The position numbers and the translations under genes were made by a program. A stretch of DNA of 64,000 nt. Origin: Rallus limicola (Eukaryota; Chordata; Aves; Gruiformes; Rallidae). The DNA is taken from positions 49,290,179 through 49,354,178 of the forward strand of contig JAKCOZ010000003.1 of assembly GCA_022605955.1 (NCBI GenBank), written 5' to 3'. Every line of letters begins with the position of its first letter. Position 1 is the first letter of the stretch. Of this stretch, positions 37,134 to 49,759 are shown one piece after another. The notes under the pieces were generated by a model. It did no database searches. It saw only the letters and a program-made list of their open reading frames with translations, and had not been told where the DNA came from.

Positions 37134-38787
37134 TATGTACTTCTTTGTTGATAGCATTGTATCTGAGTTGATCCACAATGAGTAATTAGCTTTTAGAAAG
37201 GTTTTATCAACTAAAATTTATTTTTGCCCTGTAAACTATACAAATCTGTCTGAACTTTCTAGAGCTACATCAGTTTTCAGCCTGTACCAACATTTTCCAT
37301 TGTTTCTTTTAATAAAATAATCTACTTTTACCCTTCTATATTTTGTGGGCATGTTGAGATTTTTTTCCCCTATCCTTCTGGTAATAAAGAAAAAAAAATT
37401 AGTGGATTTGTTATTGCTGTAAACTATAAGAATTACACAGAAGAGGTTAAAAACACAGTTGTCTACTTGTGTCTTTTACAGACACTGTGAATGGAGTTGG
37501 TGTGAGAAGCAGCAAAAGGAGTCGTACAGTGGCAGGACAGCCATGTTTTGGTTTGAGAGTGCAGAATAAGCAGATAGATGGTGTCTACATAGAATTTTGA
37601 AGTTCACAGTAGTGTATTGAGACCTTTTACTCCATTAGCCATGAAATTAATATTAAAATTGACACCTCTAAATATGACAATGAGCTAAAATGAGTACCTG
37701 CAAGACATATATGACTATGATACTGAACTACCCACACAATTCATGTTAAATGTCACCCCTGGGAGGGAACAGCTAAGACTGAGGTATAAAGGGTGTTGAG
37801 GAAGTTACCCCCAGGCAGATAGAGAAAAAATTCAAAGAGGTAGTTAATGGGCTGTGCTCCTCCTCCTCCACCCAAGACAGGGACACCTTGGTAAACAATT
37901 ATGATTTCACCATGTAAGAATATCTGGGATAGTATTTTGCTAGCATTGCAATTATAATCATAGCTATATCTTAGTGCTACTGCAGGAAGTTAATGTATTA
38001 ATGGCAATCCCAAACTCTTAATATCTGTGGCTTTAATGGACTTTTTATTAGTTTCAACTTTGCGAGACTGTCTCAATGAAGGTCCTTTGTGGGCTCTGAC
38101 AGACAACTGCTGACTCTGGTATATGGTTACGCGTATAATCCTTTAGACATAAACTGTTGACCAAGTCTGGGACTAAGACTGGACCTAGCTGCACCTAGGC
38201 TCCTCTTTGAGAAGGAGTTTAGAAAGCAAGGGGATTGTTTCTGGACCTTGTGACTCAGTAAGAAGACCTTCCTCAACCACATCTCAGACTTTTACTCTTT
38301 ACCTCCTAAATGGGGAGGTAAGTTTCACTACTCTGTATTTTACTCTTTGGACGCCTGGGACAGATGTGAGTGAAGCTGATGTATTATTTGGAAAGAGGAT
38401 AAAAATTTCTGCAGTGATATGATGTGCATCACTCACAGAAGAGGACATACTTGAGGTAAACCTTTCTAAAATTAGGCAGTATATTGCTGGCAGTCTTGTT
38501 ATTTTGCTGAGGATGTGAACATTGTGGGTATAAATGTAACTGTTTTTGAAATCCCTAGGAGATCTGTGTTTCACTATACATGCTGACATTCTACCCTGCT
38601 TAGACGATGGGCAAATGTTACCCTGATGCTCAAGCTGAAAATACTTGCCGGGTCTCATGTGTTACTCTGGTTTCAGATATAAATGAAAGAAAGGAAAATG
38701 AAAAGTCTATAGTCCCTCTTGAAGTGTTAGAGGAACAATTGTGATGTGGGCAGTGAAGCTTACGAGCCTCAGAGCTGTCAAGGCATA
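37134..38787. other. Unique non-coding DNA, no gene recognised
   Basis: AT-rich sequence with a 119-codon open frame on - (38299-38658) that resembles nothing known. Segment 37900-38330 contains a few CpGs and some duplicated-looking text, and might be a very old repeat, but I cannot name one. Confidence 0.5.
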
Positions 38788-38930
38788 TCATGGAAACATA
38801 GAATATTTTTGTTTGTAAAAAGATCTTTAAGATCATGAAGTTCAACTGCCAACCTAGCACTGACAAGTCCACCACTAAACCATGTCCCTAAGCACCATAT
38901 CTACATGTCTATTAAATACTTCCAGGGTAT

Positions 38931-39341
38931 TTAATCTATTAAACTATTATCTATTAAACCTCTCCAGGGTGCAGTTGATCCTCTCATCCAAATCATTGAT
39001 AAAGATATTAAAGAGGCCTGGATCCTGTACTGAGCTCTTTGAAACTTTTGACCAGCCACCAATTGGATGTAACTCCACTCACCACAACTCTTTGGGCTCG
39101 GTATTCCAGCCTGTTTTTTCTGCCCAATGAAGAGTATGCCCATCCAAGCCATAAGCAGGCAGTTTTTCCAGGAGAATGTTGTGGGAAAGGGTAATAAAAA
39201 TTTTACTGGACTAAAGTCCAGGCAGACAATATACAGAGCCTTTTCCTCATCCATTAAGTGGGTCACCTTGTCATAGCAGGAGATGAGGTGAGTCAAGCAG
39301 GATCTACCTTTCATAAACCCATGCTGTCTGGGCCTGATCAC
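38931..39341 (-). pseudogene. CR1 RT fragment (fingers/palm start)
   Basis: Open for 136 codons on -, with the RT finger motif QHGFMKGRSCLTHLISCYD and then ALYIVCLDFS, which corresponds to motif A before a frameshift. Beyond that the frame no longer matches. It is part of the CR1 at 38788-41225. The catalytic FADD region is lost in the adjoining deletion. Confidence 0.85.
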
Positions 39342-39751
39342 CTGGTTTGGTCTTTATGGGACTTGATAGTGCTCAAGATGGTCTGCTCCATAACCTTCCC
39401 TGTCACCACGGTCAGGCTAACAGGCCTGATGTTATCTGGAGCCTCCTCCTAACAGCCCTTCTTGTAGATTTGCTAAGCTCCAGTCAACTGGGACCTCTCC
39501 AGTTGCCCAGGACTGTTAATACATGCTAGAAAGTGGGTTCATGAGCACTTCTGCCAGCTCTCTTGGGTGGATCTCATCCAACCTCATAGACTTGTGTGTG
39601 TGTCTAAGTGGTGTAGCAGGTCACTAACCATTTCCCCTTGGATTATGGGGACTTCTCTCTGCTCCCCATCCCCACCTTCCAGCTCAGGGGGCTGGGTGCC
39701 TTGAAAACAACTAGTATTACTTCTAAAGACTAAGGCAAAGAAGGCATTAAG

Positions 39752-40460
39752 TCACCAAGCCTTTTCTTCATCCCTTGTCACTATGCTTCCCTTCACATCC
39801 AATAAATGATGAAGATTCTCCTTAGCACTCCTTTTGCCAATAATGTATGTATTTCTCTGAGAACTGGAAATTTTTATAATTTCATGATCACTGTGCCCAA
39901 GACAGCCTCCAACTGTCACATCACCAAAAGTCCTTCTCTGTTCACAAGCAACAGGTCCATTGCCTTCCCTAGTTGGCTCACCTACCATCTGTGTCAGGAA
40001 GTTATTGTCCACACACTTCAGGAACCTCCTAGACTATTTCCTCTCTGCTGAACTGTATTTGCAGCAAACATCTGTTAAGTTGAATTCTCCCATGAGAACA
40101 AGAGCTAGCAATCATGAGATGTCTGCAAGATGGTTATAGAACATTTTGTCTAACTCTTTATCCTGTTTATGTGGTCTGTAACAGACCATCACCATAATAT
40201 CTATCTTGTTGACCTGCCCCTGATTCTTACCAATAGACACTCAACCCTACTGTATATATCATTAAGTGCTAAAAACTCAATACATTCCTTAACATACAGA
40301 GCTACCTCACCACCTCTCCTTCCCTGTCTGTCTCTTCTGAAGAGTTTGTAGCAATCCATTGTAACATTACAGTTGGGTGAATCATGCAACTGTGTGTCTA
40401 TATTATAGTTTTCCTGGCTTCATTCCAGTCTCCTCCTGTTTGTTCCCCATGCTGTGTGTA
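39752..40460 (-). pseudogene. CR1 apurinic-like endonuclease domain, broken
   Basis: Fragments of the ORF2 N-terminal endonuclease that nicks target DNA. On -, 40403-40717 ends in LKCTYTNTHSMGNKQEE, the start of the domain. Segment 40201-40389 reads CYKLFRRDRQGRRGGEVALYV. Segment 39752-40012 reads NFLTQMVGEPTREG and GGCLGHSDHE, the conserved SDH motif of this endonuclease family. The pieces are in different frames, so the domain is not translatable. The last piece then jumps to linker sequence after an internal deletion. Confidence 0.87.
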
Positions 40461-40734
40461 TTGGTGTAGGTGCACTTGAGCTGGGCTACTGATCCCTCCA
40501 CCTTTTTGAGGGAAGAAGTCTTAATCCTTACCTGAACATTTTGAGGTGCTTTCATGGTTCCTAACCAATGAATAACCCTTTTGTCTTTACTGCTGCATGG
40601 CTTTCCATTTCCTACCTCCACTGACAGGGCAGACTGAAGGACTTCACTAGCAGACATGGGCATGCCACACCCAGGATTACATTTAGTGAACCTGGTTTTA
40701 TTAATTTCCTCCTTCAAATCTAGTTTAAAGTTCT

Positions 40735-41225
40735 TTCAATGAGCCTTCTTAACTCCTGTGGAAAGATCCCATTCTCCCTTTGAGAAAGGTGTAACCCATA
40801 TGTCACCAACAGGCCTGGTGTTATATAAACTGACATGTGACCAAAAAATTCAGACGCGACGCCAGTCTTGGAGCCAGGTATTGATATGATGTCTGTTCTT
40901 GTTTTTTCCCCTCATTATTCCTTGTAACTGGAGGGATATAGAACACTACTCACACTCCTGATTGTTTAACCACTTGTCCCAAGGTCTTAAAGTTTCTCTT
41001 AATTGCCCTTGGGCTTACTATTGCAACATAACTGCCAACCTGAAAAGTCAATAATGTATAATCCAAGGGCTGGACCTGGGTAGGAAGCTTTCTCTTCATG
41101 TCTTTAACCCCAGAGCCAGGGAGACAGCAAATGTCCCTATGGAGTGGATCTGGTCTCCATGTTGGGAGTTGGGGGACCTTGCCTTCAGGAGGAGTCTCTT
41201 GTGACAAGCAGTGCAGAAGAGTAAT
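40735..41225 (-). pseudogene. CR1 ORF1-side segment, esterase-like (SGNH) remnant
   Basis: An 85-codon frame at 40950-41207 on - includes WRPDPLHRDICCLPGSGVKD and SPRAIKRNFKTLGQ. In better-preserved avian CR1 elements this region follows a GDS-type motif and belongs to the SGNH/GDSL esterase-like domain of ORF1. The GDS nucleophile segment would lie just upstream (beyond 41207) and is not readable here. From 40950 to 40735 the homologous sequence continues with frameshifts. The assignment is from memory of the family and the catalytic triad cannot be verified. Confidence 0.6.
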
Positions 41226-44200
41226 ATAATTATCTCTTGTGCTCTATTAACAAGCTATCTAGGGTAAAATTTGCTGTACACTTATCAGGAGGCAGTAGCT
41301 TGTACACGCTAGTAGAATTGTATCTACCATTTCTTAACACTTGCAGTCTGAACCTAAAGATTTTTTCATCACAACTAGCTGACAGTCTCTTAGGTCATAG
41401 AAAAGGAACTCAGTCAAATAGCTTTCTGGGGCATGCCATAGCTTGTGTACTTGACATTATTGGATGGCCATGTTATGACTTCCTTTAGGAGTTAACAAAT
41501 AACTATCCCAGCAAGCTATGACTGGGATGTGTGAAACTTAGCCCAAACCGCCCTTTGCTGAATAATGAACTTGCACTTTGGTGGTATAATTGGCATGTGA
41601 ACTTGTTCTCCACAAGACCAGAATGCTGTCTTAGTTTGGTGGAACAGTATTCAGAGTTGGATGCTAGTAGTTAAGATTAAACCACAAACATGTACAGACA
41701 TTTTTATTTTTTTTTATTCCAAGAAAGTAATATAACATTTTTAAGGTTCAAACTGAGTCTTTCTGGGAACTTGTTGAAAAAGTCAATGGTGAACATATGG
41801 TATGTAGAAAGACCAGCTGTGATTCAAAGTTTTTTTTTTATAGCTCACTTTTAATTTTGGAAGCACCAATTATTCTATTGTGTGTGAGAAAACATCAGCA
41901 AAACAGAACTGTAAGTACCAGTAAATTAGGCTTTATTGCAAAGTATTGTATTTGAAGTGACTCATCTAACTCATGTTAACTTCTAGCAAGTGTACTACTA
42001 TTTTAGTGCAGTGAAGTGGCATAAAGTTTTGAGACTGGATTGTTCTCAAGTACTGCCCCAGTGTAGCTTTAACGAAGCAAATGATGCAAAAATCAGAGCC
42101 ATTTTAAAATGTTAAGATAGTGTAAGCTGAAAATCTTTTGTTTACTGTATTTGGTAATTCAGGTCTCTTCTGTCTGTGCAACACAGGAACTAAGCTCCTG
42201 TTGCCACAGTTGAAAGCAAGGGTAGAGTTTCAAAATGAGACAATACTTCAAGAATTGAAGAAGAACTTTCAAGTCAGTAGTGTGTGTTGTTGATGGTAAG
42301 CTTTTCTGGTTTTACACAGGGAATTTTGCAAGTTATGTTATTCTCTGCTTCTTTGTAAAGTGACTCATTCACTGTTCTCACACAGAGAGAAACCTCTAAA
42401 CTTGCTGAATCTGGTGGGCTGTGTATCAAGACTAAGGTGACAGCACAGTCAGCCACTTGCAGGGTATAGTTCTGCACTGATTTTCTGAGTTCTGCATTCT
42501 CCCTCACGCAGTAGCACCTTGTTGCCTCCTTTGTGCTGTGCTGGGAGCTATATACTCAGTGAGGATTTCGCTTGGGAGATAAAGGCATTTCATATATTAA
42601 ACTCAAACACAGGATTAGTATCTACAAGAGTGCTGCTGTGCCCAGAGATGTGTAGATGTGTCTAGAGGGATAGCTATTTCTACAGGCATGAAGGTCCATC
42701 GCATGTAGTAGGGATCAAGATATGGTTGGAATTTTTACATACAGAAGTGGGAAGTGGAACTTGTTGCTTTCCTTTGGAAGTGATTTAGTGACTAGTTTCT
42801 ACAGATAGTTTGCAAGCAATAAAGAGACCTGATGAACCCAAATGTATTTAGTCTTTCTATATCCCTCAATACTTTTCAGTTGCACAGACCATTCTGTGCC
42901 TCGCTACTTTGCTAGGCAGTCTCAGTGGGTAGCTGAGCCCTGGGGGTAAAGCACAGATGAGTGGGGGAGGCTGGCTCTCCTAAATTAAGTTTCTTTCTGT
43001 AGGGTGGGATTATATGTGGTAGTGAGGTTTTGCAGCAGCACTGCCATTTTCAGCAAGGTAGGTTATTAATCAGTTCCCCACTGCGTGCAGCTTTGAGCAT
43101 TGCTGCCAAACCAACCTCTCAGCCTGAGGGAAGACTTGATATGAGCAAGCCAACACTCTGCCAAGCTTCTGGGACAGATAGGCTGAATTTTCCCCATGCA
43201 AACACCAGCTTTCCTGACTTCTGTCTCCTGGGGAATGAATAGATCACACAAGGGAGTAGTCATTGCTTAAAACATGTTTGCTGATGTTCTGCGTGGCTGG
43301 TTGTAATTTTTGAGGCTGGAGCCATTCACACTTGGCTGGTTGCTATCTAAAAACTGCAAAAGGTCAAAGCTGAAGCTGTAGAGATGCAGCAAAGGGATCA
43401 GCTTCCTGATGCAGCTTTGATCTTGTATCAGCTGGTAAAGGTCTGGCATGCCCACAGTAGCTAAGTACAGGGAAATGCTTCATTAAGTTAAAAGCTGTGG
43501 TACTTAGCTGCCCATGCAGCTTTGTAATGAATAAAATCCTTCGACTATCACTGTAATGGTTCTGCTCTTTTCTAATGGACTGTCCTTTGCTATCATGATT
43601 TTGCTCTGAAGATTATCCACACTGAGGTACAGTCTCCAGGCAGGTGTGGCTGGGGCCTCAAGGGACCCAGGTCCCTGATACTATGTCATCTGACCACCTA
43701 ACATTGGACCATGAAGGAAACCTCCTATCCCAAGCTATGCTGGCAGAAAAATTCTAATGTCACCAGTGTTGTCATGCTACAGGTGAGGTGACAAAGTGAA
43801 GGGATCAATGTTTTCCTTCTTGCCCTTCCTTTTCTATCTTCTGGTCCCACATCTTAATTGATCTTCTTTTCTTTGTAGTTTCTCTCACAAACATCCCCAT
43901 GCTTTCCTCAACACAACAGTCCTTCAGCCACCAGGAAGTGCTGCTGTTTCTGTGAGAGATGCTCTTTCTCTTAGGCAGAGTCACTGGCGACCCAAGCATA
44001 TTATGTTGGTGGGTGTGGGGTGGGTACATGGGAGGAGTGTGAGAAATATGTCACCTGAGGTTTCCAGTGGAGTTTTTAAGAAATTGCCTTCTAATTCCAA
44101 CATGAGACAAAAAGTGGCATTGCTGCAGAAAGTTTTCTGTAGTCAAAGCTTCATAAAAAACAGAATTCTGGCTTTTCATTAGCAATAGCTGGAAAAAAGC

Positions 44201-47200
44201 CAAACTGTGAAGATTGCAGACCATAAAATGCATGGAAGGAAAAAAAACATTTGACTCAGTCCCTTGGGCATACTATAGCATGCATTTGCTCAAGCTTATA
44301 AACTACATCACACTTCATTGATATGGCTCCAGCGTACCCATTAAGCTAAAGACAAAGATTGCTTTTTCAGTTTTCTCAAATAAAGCTATAGCCTAATTTG
44401 TTCCTGAACTGCGTATTGACATTGGTGGAAAAACGATCTTAGAATAGCTTCTGTGGTGAGGTCAGGTTTCCTCTCTCAGCACCCTTCCACTTGTGCAAAG
44501 ATTTGCCCTAAAGGCTGCCTGCTCTGCATGCTGATGTATTCCAGCATTCCAAAGAATGTTTATCAGTAAGGTGATAGGCGGTTTAAGTATATATAAAACA
44601 TCTGTAAATATGTTTTATATATATAAAAGCATCTGTAGCTGCTTTCCTGAATTGTTGTTCCTTTGGGGTTAGTCTATGCTATTTTAGCATGAAACAGAAA
44701 CATAAGAGCTTTTAATTTCTGAGTTATCTGAATCAATGTGCTAATGCTCTGAGCCTGGAGTAAGCCAAGCTGCAAGACTATGGTAAACACCACTAAATGA
44801 CAGTTGAACATAACTCTTGAGTCCTTACAAAAACAGTGTGAGGAGGTGACTGGTCACTACTACCCTCAAAGGCAATACCTATGAATGAAATGCTGTATGG
44901 GAGTATAAAGCATGGATGGCAGTGAACACAGAAAATGTATGTTGCTTCAAGGCCTTGTTTTTCTTTTGATATGACCTAGATTTATGTCTGCCACCATGTG
45001 TGAACTGACTGAGGTCAGGAAAGTGTTTAGACTTCAGGGTAGTGATAGCTGTTAACAGTGTTGTTTTGATGAACTTTTTCATGAAGATGCTCTAGCACAA
45101 TTCTTACTGCGCAGTTGGCTCCTAGGTGCAGAGAGAATCAGCAGTTCTGTAAAAAAAGCCTTTCTATGATTTGGCCCTTCTGGACAAGTGTCTTTATCAC
45201 AGGCATTTGCCCAAGTTATTAATTCCAGAAACTCATTCTCTGTTCTTTTGATCTTCCCTTTAGCCTTCCCTCCAAGGCTTTCCACACAATAGTTTTGAGG
45301 GTTTTAATAGATGCTTTCCATCAATCATAAGTAAGTTCCAACAGTAAAATGTACTCCAACAGAAACAGTATTGCAGCCTTTGTAAGGAAGTGATTTGTAA
45401 TTCAAATTTTTTAGCTCTACTTGTACTAGGAAATGCTCTGGATCTTCATGTGCTGTATCTTTTGAAGAGTCAGCTTCAAAGATGTTCTTGAATCAGGGAC
45501 TGTTTTATGAGTAAATATCTTGTGGAAGCTAATGATAAGTCCATTTAAAAACATTTTATTTACGCTGCAGAGATGTGGGAAGAGAATTTCTATGTTAGCA
45601 TTAACACTCATAATCAGGAAAACTGAGAATGAATCTAATCCTGGGCATTTCTTAGGCACATTTGAGTGATCAAAAGGGATTGCAGAGATTATGGTTTCTT
45701 TGTGTCATGCAAATCATCTCAATTAAATGAATTAGGAGCATGAGCTATTCAAATAAGGCTAGAAGAAGTCACTCTTTGTATTTAAGATTATTTAGAGCAC
45801 ATGAGCCTTCATCAAAAACTCTGCTAGTACAAGGAAGCGCAAGTTTGTGACCACTGATTCGGGCAACTCAGGAGTAGATGGTGGCTCCTGTGTGCCTGTC
45901 AATCAAGACACAGCAACACTAGCAGCTCTTTGCAGCCAGGGTCTTACTTAGGGGCCACCTGCTTACCAGTGAAGTGAGAAATACATGTTGACTTCCAGCC
46001 AGAGATAAGAAGATTCTTTTGCTGATGGGGACCAGGGATGATGTTCCTTCTCTGTGCTACCACTGTGCATGGGACATATAAGCACTGCAGAATAATTTAA
46101 TTTTCAAGGTCTGTGGAGCTGAATAAAACAATAATCCCAATGTGGCCTTTAATTTGCCACATGACTTAATGAGAAGAGCTGAGTTATGAGGTCAGTTTGG
46201 TACCCAAACCCTTGGGGAATTTTTCTTTTTTACTAATCCAGATCCCATTCTCAGCACTATAATTTGCAGCAATCAAGTAATTAATCTATGAACAATTTGT
46301 TTCTCTACATTTATATCTAATTGCAATTTACAAAGTTGTTTAAATAATCTTTAAAACTGCATGGCCTCAAAAGGTAAAAGGCATGTGACACAGGGCTATA
46401 TTACAGCAAAGCAGAAGCACAGGGGTGAATTTACTGGGCTGAAAACACATAAACTTGCTACAACAGACATGGCATTACATGGTCCTTTACATAACTTTCT
46501 GTCATATCATTAAACCATTCAGGTTTCTCAGTTGAAGAATTCCCATTAGAAACATATCCTTGCTCCTTTTTCTCTGAGGATTAGAAACATTTCTCTAAAT
46601 TTCAAACTAGGTGTGTTCATGCAAAAAAAATATTTTTGTACCAAATTTCTCTCATTAACCTTCTTTTGGGTTTAACCCAAGGATTCTTTAACAGGCAGCA
46701 ATTGCATCATCTCTACCTTCAATCATACAGGTTACAAATTCTGTTGCCTCTAAGCACCTGCTGGGAACAGCATGTTCCAGTGCCCTGACCATGATATTGG
46801 CACTTATCTTTCTGTTACTGTTTGAATTATTTTCCCTAAAAAAAGGATATATTATTCTTTCAGAGTCTGTCCATGCACACAAAGCATGTCTCCACTCAAG
46901 GCATGTAATCTAAAACCACATGTGAATGCAGCAATTTTGTAAACACTGTTATCACTCCAGGGGTACTGTGGTACCTTCTGGTAGATGGCACTGTGCATGC
47001 TAGCACCTCTTTCCTTTAGACATTAAAGGAGCTATTAATTTGACCCTATATAATACAGATTTCTACATAAACTATTCACCCACAAAATCTGTAGAAGAAA
47101 AATGGGTATTTCTGTATATAATTTATCTCATTAGAAAGTAACGTCTACATTAAGATAAATCATGTGCATATGATCTAGACAAGTAGCTCATATGTTATAC

Positions 47201-47299
47201 TTATATTTGGCCAGATGAAATTAATCTAAGGCCTTTGATTTCATTTGCACCTTAAGTCAAACCTTCAGGACATATTCTAAAGACAGAATTATTTCAAGC
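41226..47299. other. Unique non-coding DNA, no gene recognised
   Basis: Single-copy AT-rich sequence. It holds a perfect short palindrome at 44588-44623 and two segments with dense POU/homeodomain-like words (45690-45790 and 46240-46400), listed as possible conserved elements. An open frame on - at 42274-42555 (about 94 codons, Cys-containing, unrecognised) is not strong enough to call a gene. Confidence 0.55.
44588..44623. repeat. Perfect 14-bp inverted repeat with 8-base loop
   Basis: Arms 44588-44601 and 44610-44623 are exact reverse complements and AT-rich (ending in ...AAAACAT and ATGTTTT...). A near copy of the left arm plus loop start (ATATAAAAGCATCTGTA) follows at about 44621, so the locus also holds a direct repeat. 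Most likely a replication-slippage product. Confidence 0.8.
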
Positions 47300-47432
47300 T
47301 GTTGTGGTTTTATGTGGCTGGTGGAAGAGGGGGCTCCCTGTCCTTAACTCCTAAGCCTCTCAATATATAGTCTCTCCCCATCCATCTGAAAAGGGGAGTG
47401 ATAGAGGCTTTCGTGGGTGTCTGGCCACCACA
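47300..47432 (+). mobile_element. Internally deleted avian ERV LTR (133 bp)
   Basis: It begins TGTTGTGGTTTTATGTGGC and ends CTGGCCACCACA, so both LTR ends are present. The right two thirds (CCCTGTCCTTAACTCC, AAGCCTCTCAATATATAGTC, GGAGTGATAGAGGCTTTCG) match the 3' end of the solo LTR at 16931-18164 read on its - strand. The promoter and minisatellite middle is absent. The flanks CAAGC and AAAGG agree at three of five positions, a weak candidate target duplication. It could also be a 3' fragment beside a chance TG start. Confidence 0.62.
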
Positions 47433-49759
47433 AAAGGAAAATTAAGATTTTCCTAAATATCACACACTACTTTTCTTTGCCTTAGTGTTATACCTTGCAT
47501 TATTTCAGTAGAGTCATATTTCCAACAACATCTGGCACCTGGAAAACAAACTATACAGTTTTCATGTAAGCTAGAATTATCCACAGGTTTTGTCAGTGTG
47601 TTTGGGATGCAGAGAGGGGAACACAGCACAGCTAAGCCTTAAGCCACAGTTAAGCTAATGGAATGCATGTAAAACTGTTTGGAGGAAGGTTAAAACAATG
47701 TTTTGTTACATTGAATAGTCAAAAAAGAAATAGAAAAAAAGAGACAGGAAACAGCAAGATGAAAATAAGTATGTTAAGTACAGAGTTAAGAAGTGCCCAT
47801 GAGACATCATAATGGAAATGTGCTTTTGAGTTTAGTTAGAAGATATGAAATATGACAATATTATAGTTATACAAAGCAGTAAGTCAACTTTCTTAGCACA
47901 GTAAGTACTCTGACAACTGTAGAGATTCATAACTTTCTGATTTCAGCTGGAAAACACCGAATGAAAAACAAATACCTAAAAACTCAAAAGGCAGCATCTA
48001 AAATGCACTGCCAAAACATTTGAATTAGTACAAGATTATGCTTATGTCTCTTCTCAGTCAGTTTAGCATATCAAAAAATCTGAAACAAAACAAATTTTTA
48101 AAAGCTCAGATTTTTTTGTCTTTACTTGAGCCATTTTAAAAGCTGTCCTATTCAATGTGCCATGGAGAGTCAAATGAAAGCAAAAGAGTTTTTGCTATGA
48201 TATTAATACATATTGAATCAAATCACTAGCAACTATGATGCACGCGGAAGTTAGGAGACGGTTAATGAAGATACAGATAATATTTTAGTGAACTTTACTT
48301 CCTTAGATAAAAATTTGATAACTTTTATTGCATGGTAATGCTAGATCTACTGGAGGCTCCTAAATGAGGACAGGCCTAAGAAAGATAATTTTTCCTTCCT
48401 GGTATTTTTTTCAGCTGAGGTAAATGTATGTGAAAGGACCAAAATGTGAAGTCAGGTGGCTGAAATCTTCTTTAGCTTGGATATTTCAGGGGCAAAGCAA
48501 ACAGAATTTTTCCTTCCAAGATTTCCTAGTCTGTTTTTTGGTGCTGAAGAGGAAGTATGTGTCAGGATCTATAGTTACCTACGTTTTGGATGTCATATTA
48601 AGATTGGTACCAAAGGTGCCAATTAGTGTTGACAGCAGACAGATATCCAGTAGTCAGAAGCTAGCCTGAGTTTACACACCTGCTCTGGATTTAAAAAAAA
48701 AAAAAAAAAGGAAGGAAAAGAAAAAGGAAATAAAAGTAGGTATAAAAGGTTTCATGCCCTATTAGAAATCCTTTGTGGTAGCTTGTCTTGCTGGCTATGT
48801 AGGGATATAATTAATTGTAAGATATATTAATCAAGTATTTTTAACAGGGAAGTGTTGGGTACTTAGATCTGAAAAAGCCAGATGACCCATGTATTCTCGA
48901 TCTTTGTTCCTAAATTAAGCCATGAAATTTGGAAAGTAAGGCAGTGGATTCTCTGAAAATCCACAGACCACATTCCAGAACATAAAAAAAAAGCATTGCA
49001 GTTGCTAGTATAGAATACATGCTCATCTAAACATCTTAGGAGACAAAAGTGTTCAGGGGTATAAAATAGAGCCCAAAATCTAGATTGGTCACCACTCTGC
49101 ATTTTCCTTTCTTTTGCCTTTTGAAAAACTAGATTATTAATCATATTAATTTGCTCTTCTTTCCTCCTAATTCTGTGAGTTTATCTCATTTCCTTCCACC
49201 TGTTTCACACTGTTCCATGCAGACACCAGCTCTCTATAAGTTTGGTTGTGTTATGCGGCGAAGTCTGAACCTGAACTTGATAGGTTTAAAAAAAATTATT
49301 CTCTCTTTCTAATGGTTTCCACTGGATGTCATCTTGGCACCCCAAAGTTAATTTGGCCTTTCAAAGGAGCATCCTGTTGTTGAAAGCAATGGCTTTACGT
49401 ATTGGCTGCATAGCAGGAAAGGGAAGAAGTGTATTACAATATTCTTTGGCAGAAAAAGGTCTGACTAAACTAAGAATTCCAGTAAGAGTTCCTGCAGAGT
49501 TTCCAGCCCCACAGGACAATGCAACCCATGTGAAGTTCTATGTATCGGACTTCCTACTGTCCCACAGAGAGATTCTGGCCATCAATAAAGCTGATGTTTT
49601 TTTCCCTGTGTATTGTTTGCAAGTGTTGTTAAATTTGAGGGTACTTCTAGCTAGCAAATGGAGCTCTTGCTCTTTAACACTGCTGTCAGGTGGCACTGTA
49701 GGAAGAATAAACAATATGTTACATGCTAGTAGGAACATTTACATTGCTCCTGGGAGCAC
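47433..49759. other. Unique non-coding DNA, no gene recognised
   Basis: AT-rich. A purine-rich tract with 17 A lies at 48692-48740. An open frame on + starting at 49326 runs into the CR1 endonuclease downstream; its first ~150 codons resemble nothing. Confidence 0.6.
48692..48740. repeat. A-rich/purine tract
   Basis: About 17 A followed by GGAAGGAAAAG-type purine sequence. No retrocopy body is recognised upstream. Confidence 0.8.

Larger units (their letters stand above)
38788..41225 (-). mobile_element. CR1 LINE, long copy with ORF1-side, EN and partial RT
   Basis: The longest CR1 in the window (about 2.4 kb). From its 3' end on -: 3'UTR 38788-38925; a deletion junction at 38926-38962; RT N-terminal part 38963-39720; the endonuclease region about 39750-40460; and upstream ORF1-side sequence to 41225. 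A second deletion between EN and RT near 39800-39850 joins sequence after ...SSQRN to KENLHHLLD. The thumb half of RT and most of the EN-RT linker are missing. All frames carry stops, so it is a fossil, but it preserves 5' modules that are rare because most CR1 copies are 5' truncated. The subtype differs from the copies at 5.9 and 21.6 kb in its 3'UTR (GATCTTTAAGATCATGAAG on +). Confidence 0.9.
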
